A DNA stretch of 64,000 bases from Acidobacteriota bacterium (GTDB taxonomy: Bacteria; Acidobacteriota; JAAYUB01), in contig JAGNHB010000001.1 in the NCBI GenBank assembly GCA_018001935.1, positions 186,001-250,000 of the forward strand. The letters run 5' to 3'. Shown here in pieces: positions 59,800 to 64,000 of the stretch. The notes beneath the pieces were generated by a model. It ran no database searches, had not been told where the DNA came from, and was given only the letters and a program-made list of their open reading frames with translations. The translations under genes were made by a program, and so were the position numbers. The stretch's first letter is position 1. Each line of letters begins with the position of its first letter.

Positions 59800-62310
59800 T
59801 CAGGGTGCGGCCGGGGTGGCGGCACCCCCCAAGCTCCGAAGTACGGCATCGATCGCGGGGCGGTCCGGGTTGGCGGCCGCCAGCTTCCGGAGCGATGCCA
59901 GAACCGCCGAGTCCTTCCCCCCGCTCCGGCCTTCCGCTTTCAAGGCCTGGCGCAGCGTGATTTCGGCTTCGGCCTGGCGGCCCTGGAGAAGAAGCCCTTC
60001 ACCCAGGAGGGAGCAGGCTTTCCACAGCTCGACCTGGGTTGGCCACCGCCCCTGTTCCTTCAGAAGGAGAAGGCGACGGGCAAGGCGCTCGGCCTCGGCG
60101 GGCTGCTTCAGGCGCAATCGAGCCTGTGCGAGGGAGAGCGTCAACCGCACCGCGAAGCGGTTGTCCTCGCCCAGTTCCGCGCGGGCGCTCACCACGACCG
60201 GTGCCAGGAGTCCCGCGGCTTCGGGGACCCGGTTTGCCTTGAGCAGGAAGTTCCCCAGGTCCTCGTAGCTCAGGAAGGTGTGCACATGGGTCTCCCCCAG
60301 GGCCTGACGGCGAGCGGAGAGCACCTCCCGGATCACCGTTTCGGTCTCGGCTTCCCGGCCGGGCACGTTGATGAGTTGGGCAAGCCGGGCCTGGAGGCTG
60401 AGTGTGTCCTGGTGCCGGGGGCCCATCACCCGCCGGGTGACGTCCAGGAGGGAGCGGTAGGCCGATTCCGCCGCGGCGGTGTTCTTCCGGGCCTCCAGGA
60501 TCTCCGCCAGGCGACGCATCGCGAGGAGCGTAAGGGGGTGCTCCGCCCCCCGGGTCCGTTCCTGGATGGCAATGGCGCGCCGGATGAGTGGTTCGGCCTC
60601 CCCGGGCCGGTTCATATCCACCAGGAGTCCGGCCAGGTTGGTCAGGATGCGCCCCGTTTCCGTGACATCGGGGCCCAGGACCTTCTCCGCCAGGCGGAGC
60701 GCCTCCCGGTACGTCACCTCCGCCTGCCGCGTGTCTTCCTGCCGGTGGTAGAACGTGGCGAGCTCGCCCAGGCTGCGGACCACGAGGGGGTGCTCGGGGC
60801 CCAGCCTCGCCCGGGCGATTCGGATCACCTTCTCGTCCAGCGCCGCTGCCTCGACGAGCCGTCCCAGTTTGGCCCGGTTCCAGGCCAGCTCCCGCATGCG
60901 GTCGAGGGCTTCCGGGGACTCCTCCCCCAGGGTGCGCCGGGTCAGGTCGAGCGCCACGGACAGCTGCCGGTCGGCTTCGGCCAGGCGTCCCAACCCCTGG
61001 TACGTCCGGCCCAGTGTGAAATGAAGGGCGGCCGCCACCTCCGGCTGGTCGGCGAGGTCGTGGTCCAGTCGGGCGGCGGCCCGGTCCAGCACATCGGCCA
61101 CCTTGACGTCGCGCCCCTGCTTGGCCGGGTCCGCCGAAGACAGCATCTCTTCGAGGAAAGCGTTGATGGCCCGGGCTTTCTCGGCTTCCCCGAGGGCGGT
61201 GCGCTCGGCCTGCCGGGCCTGCGTCAGACCGACGGCGAGCCCGCCGATACCGGCCAGGACGGCCAGCAGGGCCAGCGTCGTCGCCAGGAACCCCAGGCGG
61301 TGGCGCCGGATGAGTTTCCGTGTCCGGTACAGCCGTCCCGCAGGGCCGGCGAGGACGGGCCGATGGTCCAGGAACCGCCGCAGGTCCGCGGCCAGTTCCC
61401 GCATCGAGGCATACCGTCGCCCGGGGTCCTTGGCGACAGCCTTCAGGGCGATCCAGTCCAGCTCTCCGTGGAGGGCCCGGACCAGTTCCCTTCCGCTTGC
61501 GGCGCGGGCTGCAGCGATCCCGGCAAGGTCCGGGGCCAGCGCCACCCGCGTGCCGGGCGGTATCGGTTCGTCCTCGAGGGTGCTCAGGAGGTTCATCAGG
61601 TTGTTGCAAGCCTCGGCACCGGTCGGGAGGAAGCCCGTCAGAAGCTGGTACAGGACGACCCCCAGCGAGTAGACGTCCGACCGGACGTCCACGGCGGAAG
61701 ACCCCGACCGGATCTGTTCCGGGCTCAGGTAGGCGGGGGTGCCGAGGAGGGCGTCACTCTCCGTCAAACCTTCGGAAGAGGGGCGTTCCAGCAGCCGGGC
61801 GAGGCCGAAGTCGATCACCTTGACCACCGGTTGACCGTCCAGGTCCGCGACCAGGAGGTTGGAGGGCTTGAGGTCCCGGTGGAGGATGCCCTTGTCGTGG
61901 GCATGCTGGACGGCCTGGCAGACGGAGTCGAGCAGTTTGAGGCGCTCGGCCACGGGGAGCCTCCGCTCGTCGCAGTAGTCGGTGATCGGCGACCCGGGGA
62001 AGTACTCCATGACGAAGTAGGGAAGGCCGTTGTCGCCGGCCCCGGCGTCGAAGACGCGGGCGATCCCCGGGTGAGTCATGCGGGCGAGGGCCTGGCGCTC
62101 CAGTTCGAAGCGCTGGGCGAACTGGGACTGCTCGATGTTCGGGCGGATCACTTTGAGGGCCACTTCCCGCCGGATGGGCTCAGCCTGTTCCGCGAGGTAG
62201 ACCGCCCCCATCCCGCCCTGCCCGATTTGGCGGACCAGGGTGTACCGGCCGATGCGGGCGCCGGGTTGCAGGGTTGACGGCAGTTCGGGGGTCGATTGAT
62301 CCGATGTCAT
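59800..62310 (-). CDS. transmembrane Ser/Thr kinase with TPR sensor region
   Basis: An 836-residue receptor-like kinase. The cytoplasmic kinase (about residues 20-300) has GQGGMGAVYLAEQ, VALKVIRP with the catalytic K, HRDLKPSNLLV and DFGLA. One helix (about 337-362, LATTLALLAVLAGIGGLAVGL) precedes eight or more tetratricopeptide-like repeats, each around 42 residues (a LARRTLGEESPEAL-like pattern recurring to the end). This is the layout of many acidobacterial and planctomycete kinases. The start at 62310 is supported by a promoter that ends 6 nt upstream and by lack of any ribosome site, so the mRNA is probably leaderless. An ATG at 62376 is in frame but upstream of the promoter. Confidence 0.9.
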   Translation of the reverse strand: MTSDQSTPELPSTLQPGARIGRYTLVRQIGQGGMGAVYLAEQAEPIRREVALKVIRPNIEQSQFAQRFELERQALARMTHPGIARVFDAGAGDNGLPYFVMEYFPGSPITDYCDERRLPVAERLKLLDSVCQAVQHAHDKGILHRDLKPSNLLVADLDGQPVVKVIDFGLARLLERPSSEGLTESDALLGTPAYLSPEQIRSGSSAVDVRSDVYSLGVVLYQLLTGFLPTGAEACNNLMNLLSTLEDEPIPPGTRVALAPDLAGIAAARAASGRELVRALHGELDWIALKAVAKDPGRRYASMRELAADLRRFLDHRPVLAGPAGRLYRTRKLIRRHRLGFLATTLALLAVLAGIGGLAVGLTQARQAERTALGEAEKARAINAFLEEMLSSADPAKQGRDVKVADVLDRAAARLDHDLADQPEVAAALHFTLGRTYQGLGRLAEADRQLSVALDLTRRTLGEESPEALDRMRELAWNRAKLGRLVEAAALDEKVIRIARARLGPEHPLVVRSLGELATFYHRQEDTRQAEVTYREALRLAEKVLGPDVTETGRILTNLAGLLVDMNRPGEAEPLIRRAIAIQERTRGAEHPLTLLAMRRLAEILEARKNTAAAESAYRSLLDVTRRVMGPRHQDTLSLQARLAQLINVPGREAETETVIREVLSARRQALGETHVHTFLSYEDLGNFLLKANRVPEAAGLLAPVVVSARAELGEDNRFAVRLTLSLAQARLRLKQPAEAERLARRLLLLKEQGRWPTQVELWKACSLLGEGLLLQGRQAEAEITLRQALKAEGRSGGKDSAVLASLRKLAAANPDRPAIDAVLRSLGGAATPAAP

Positions 62311-62316
62311 GGGAGG

Positions 62317-62345
62317 AACATAAACGGACGGGAAAGAGTTGTCAA
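62317..62345 (-). promoter_or_regulatory. promoter of the TPR kinase gene, leaderless
   Basis: Minus strand: perfect TTGACA (62340-62345), 17 bp, TATGTT (62317-62322). The ATG starts 6 nt beyond the -10 box. Confidence 0.7.
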
Positions 62346-62531
62346 CACAAACCCGGGGGCCGGACGGAGGATTCATTTAACGCAAAGAATTTATTGGTGT
62401 TATAAATTCGCGCATTTTGGCGTTATTCGCGGGATATCTCCTTCTCGAGACGTTTTGCGATGGCGTCAACGTTGTCTGGGAAGGAAACTGGAACCGACGA
62501 AAGGTGGGCAAGAACGCAGCCGCTGAAGCGC

Positions 62532-63098
62532 CTACCTTCCTTTCCAGATCAGATGGACAATCATGTAAGCGCAAGCCAGCAGGAAAAGGGCGCCGTAGGA
62601 GACGACGTTGACCCGGTAGACGCCTTTGATGACCACCGCGGGGTCGGCGCCGGGCCAGGCCTTCAGGCACTCCTTCCGCTCGATCCAGAGGGAGACGTAA
62701 AAGCAGGGAACGAGCAGGATGGCCGCGGCGGCCGGGACGATCACCCAGTCCGCGTGAGCCCCTGACCTCGGGATGAGCCAGGCTGCTTGCAGGACGAACT
62801 CGATGGCCTTCGTCGTAGCGCTGAAGGGGGAAATGCGAAGACGGTCTTCCAGGGCCGAAAGCAGGGATTGCCCTACCCAGCCGAAGAAGAGGGCGAAAAC
62901 CCAAGCGAGAAGCACTCCGACGAAGGTCGAGGCGAGGTTTGCACGGGCGATGCCGATGAAGGCGTCACGGTACGACAGCTTGACCCATCGGCGTATCAGC
63001 AACGCCTCCAGGACGATGACGGGGATCAGGGCGCAGACCATCAGCGGCAGCTGGACGATAATCATGGGGAGGCCCGCGTTGGCCAGAATGGGGTCCAT
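62532..63098 (-). CDS. membrane protein of unknown function
   Basis: A 188-residue protein with four to five predicted helices: about residues 10-32 (IIVQLPLMVCALIPVIVLEALL), 50-75 (LASTFVGVLLAWVFALFFG), 115-135 (WVIVPAAAAILLVPCFYV) and 160-182 (YGALFLLACAYMIVHLIW). It ends soon after the last helix. No family recognised. GAGGAGAAC precedes the ATG. It lies alone between the TPR kinase and an incomplete gene. Confidence 0.7.
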   Translation of the reverse strand: MDPILANAGLPMIIVQLPLMVCALIPVIVLEALLIRRWVKLSYRDAFIGIARANLASTFVGVLLAWVFALFFGWVGQSLLSALEDRLRISPFSATTKAIEFVLQAAWLIPRSGAHADWVIVPAAAAILLVPCFYVSLWIERKECLKAWPGADPAVVIKGVYRVNVVSYGALFLLACAYMIVHLIWKGR

Positions 63099-63348
63099 CA
63101 GGCGTTCTCCTCTTCAGCCTCACGTTGATGCCGGCCCTGGGACGCGTTCGTGCCGTTGGAGCCATTATACAGAACAAGGCGCCGGAGCGAGCGGAAAACG
63201 CCCTTCCCCGCGAGGGCATCGCAAGCGGTGTTTTTTCCAAGCAAACCGTTAAAAACTCATGGTCTTCCCCCCCCCGGTGCCACGCTTACAATGAGAGTGA
63301 GGATAGAGGGATGCCGGAAACACGAAGGCGATTTGCAGGGGGGTGTCC

Positions 63349-64000
63349 ATGAACAGTGTGCTCCAGAGAGTATTTCATTCGCGGGCCGAGTCGCACCGGG
63401 TGACCTTTGGAGGGCCGGGGAGGTCGTTTTTCGACCCTTGCGCACCCGTTTTCCCTACCGGCCCGATGGGACCGGGGGGGGCATCCCTGTTCCGGTGGGA
63501 GGACGGCCGGATCGTGGAAAGCGCGTGGCGGCGGTTCGAGGTCGTGTCAGCCGAATGGCGGGACCGTTTTGACCAGGAGATGGCCGAGGTCGGGTTCCCT
63601 CCCGTCCCGCACGGCGAAAGGGGTTTCCATCCCGACCGCTTCGTCCGGGAGATGACCCGGATGCGCGTGCCGGCGCCCCTGGTCCGGCCGCTGCCGTGGG
63701 TCGAACTCCTCGAGGCGGCATCCGTCCCGGAGGAACAGGTTCAGCGGTTGAGGGTCCAGGGCTCCCCGTGGACGGTGAAGGGAGGGTTTTCCTTCCGGGT
63801 TGGGCGGATGGGTGTCTACGGTCTTCGGGAAACGAAAGGCGTCACCCTCCTGGGTTTCGAGCCGACGGACCAGCCCGCCCTCGACGCCTGGGACGCGCGG
63901 AACTTCGCCACCTTCCTTGCCCGGAACGAGCTGCTCCTGGTTCACTGGGAGAGCGGCCGGGTGGCGGAAGGGGTTCGTGCCCTGGAGACTTACTTTCTCC
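63349..64000 (+). CDS. hypothetical protein, 3' end cut by window
   Basis: An open frame from an ATG at 63349 to the end of the window (217 codons, no stop). AGGGGGGT lies just upstream. The product starts MNSVLQRVFHSRAES and continues with codon use like that of its neighbours. Tryptophan and Phe are frequent (RWEDGRIVESAWRRFEV), Pro is common, and no membrane segment or motif I recognise is present. A possible -10 box TACAAT lies at 63287-63292. Family unknown; real coding is likely because the frame spans 650 bp without a stop, with good codon bias. Confidence 0.6.
   Translation, partial: MNSVLQRVFHSRAESHRVTFGGPGRSFFDPCAPVFPTGPMGPGGASLFRWEDGRIVESAWRRFEVVSAEWRDRFDQEMAEVGFPPVPHGERGFHPDRFVREMTRMRVPAPLVRPLPWVELLEAASVPEEQVQRLRVQGSPWTVKGGFSFRVGRMGVYGLRETKGVTLLGFEPTDQPALDAWDARNFATFLARNELLLVHWESGRVAEGVRALETYFL

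Noticed and set aside
59374-62277. 967-codon plus-strand open frame
   Set aside because: Antisense to the flavodoxin-type reductase and the TPR kinase, both with full motifs and ribosome sites or promoters.

Overview
The window looks like a chromosomal segment of a high-GC, Gram-negative (diderm) heterotroph, most likely a member of the Acidobacteriota or a close relative. Pointers are LpxC and an MsbA-type lipid exporter (an outer membrane with lipid A), a von Willebrand domain protein of the acidobacterial VWFA-related type, three different eukaryotic-like Ser/Thr kinases, a DUF6599-like protein, and long intergenic stretches full of decayed repeats. There is no rRNA operon, phage, insertion sequence with a transposase, or CRISPR array. 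One tRNA gene (His, GTG, with encoded CCA) is present.

Layout. 1-2.3 kb: end of an ABC exporter, a membrane protein and a broken hydrolase-like gene. 2.3-6.2 kb: accessory patch with a MNT/HEPN toxin-antitoxin pair, an 895-bp direct duplication carrying a truncated second MNT gene, remnants of a BNR/Asp-box repeat protein, and GC-rich interspersed repeats. 6.2-16 kb: minus-strand genes (YhbP-like, MsbA-like, aminotransferase, secreted protein, VWFA protein, rubrerythrin, DUF2393-like protein, PpiD-like foldase). 15.9-18.7 kb: purH with a secreted protein and a DUF1737-like protein. 18.8-26.7 kb: a large secreted metalloprotease, a thioesterase, a paralogous pair of secreted proteins, lpxC. 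27-31.2 kb: a beta-propeller receptor Ser/Thr kinase and an AraC regulator followed by a 29-bp tandem repeat. 31.5-40.1 kb: flavodoxin, radical SAM/SPASM enzyme, FtsB-like protein, ADP-ribosylglycohydrolase, sigma-54 activator, SprT-like protease, Fis-like protein, phosphoesterase, DUF1460 amidase-like enzyme. 40.2-48.2 kb: zinc-ribbon protein, MntP, pseudouridine synthase with a repetitive cationic tail, hybrid histidine kinase, DUF6599-like protein, Tat-dependent aldo/keto reductase, papain-like peptidase. 48.3-64 kb: amino-acid permease, FGE-domain kinase, tRNA-His, Spy/CpxP-like protein, Tat-exported phosphatidylserine-decarboxylase-family enzyme, membrane-anchored spermidine-synthase-like protein, flavodoxin-type reductase, TPR kinase, membrane protein, and an incomplete gene running off the end.

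Themes. Envelope biogenesis (LpxC, MsbA-like, PpiD, FtsB, DUF1460) and signalling (three Ser/Thr kinases, a hybrid kinase, an NtrC-type regulator, Fis, AraC) dominate. Several promoters can be read directly as TTGAC-N17-TANNNT. In three genes (MNT, propeller kinase, TPR kinase) the -10 box ends 6-7 nt before the ATG and no Shine-Dalgarno is present, suggesting leaderless mRNAs. The intergenic regions share several families of palindromic, MITE-like or tandem repeats without coding capacity. The most second-look-worthy items are the leaderless kinase/antitoxin promoters, the mosaic MNT duplication, the propeller-kinase receptor and the Tat-exported PsiD-like decarboxylase.
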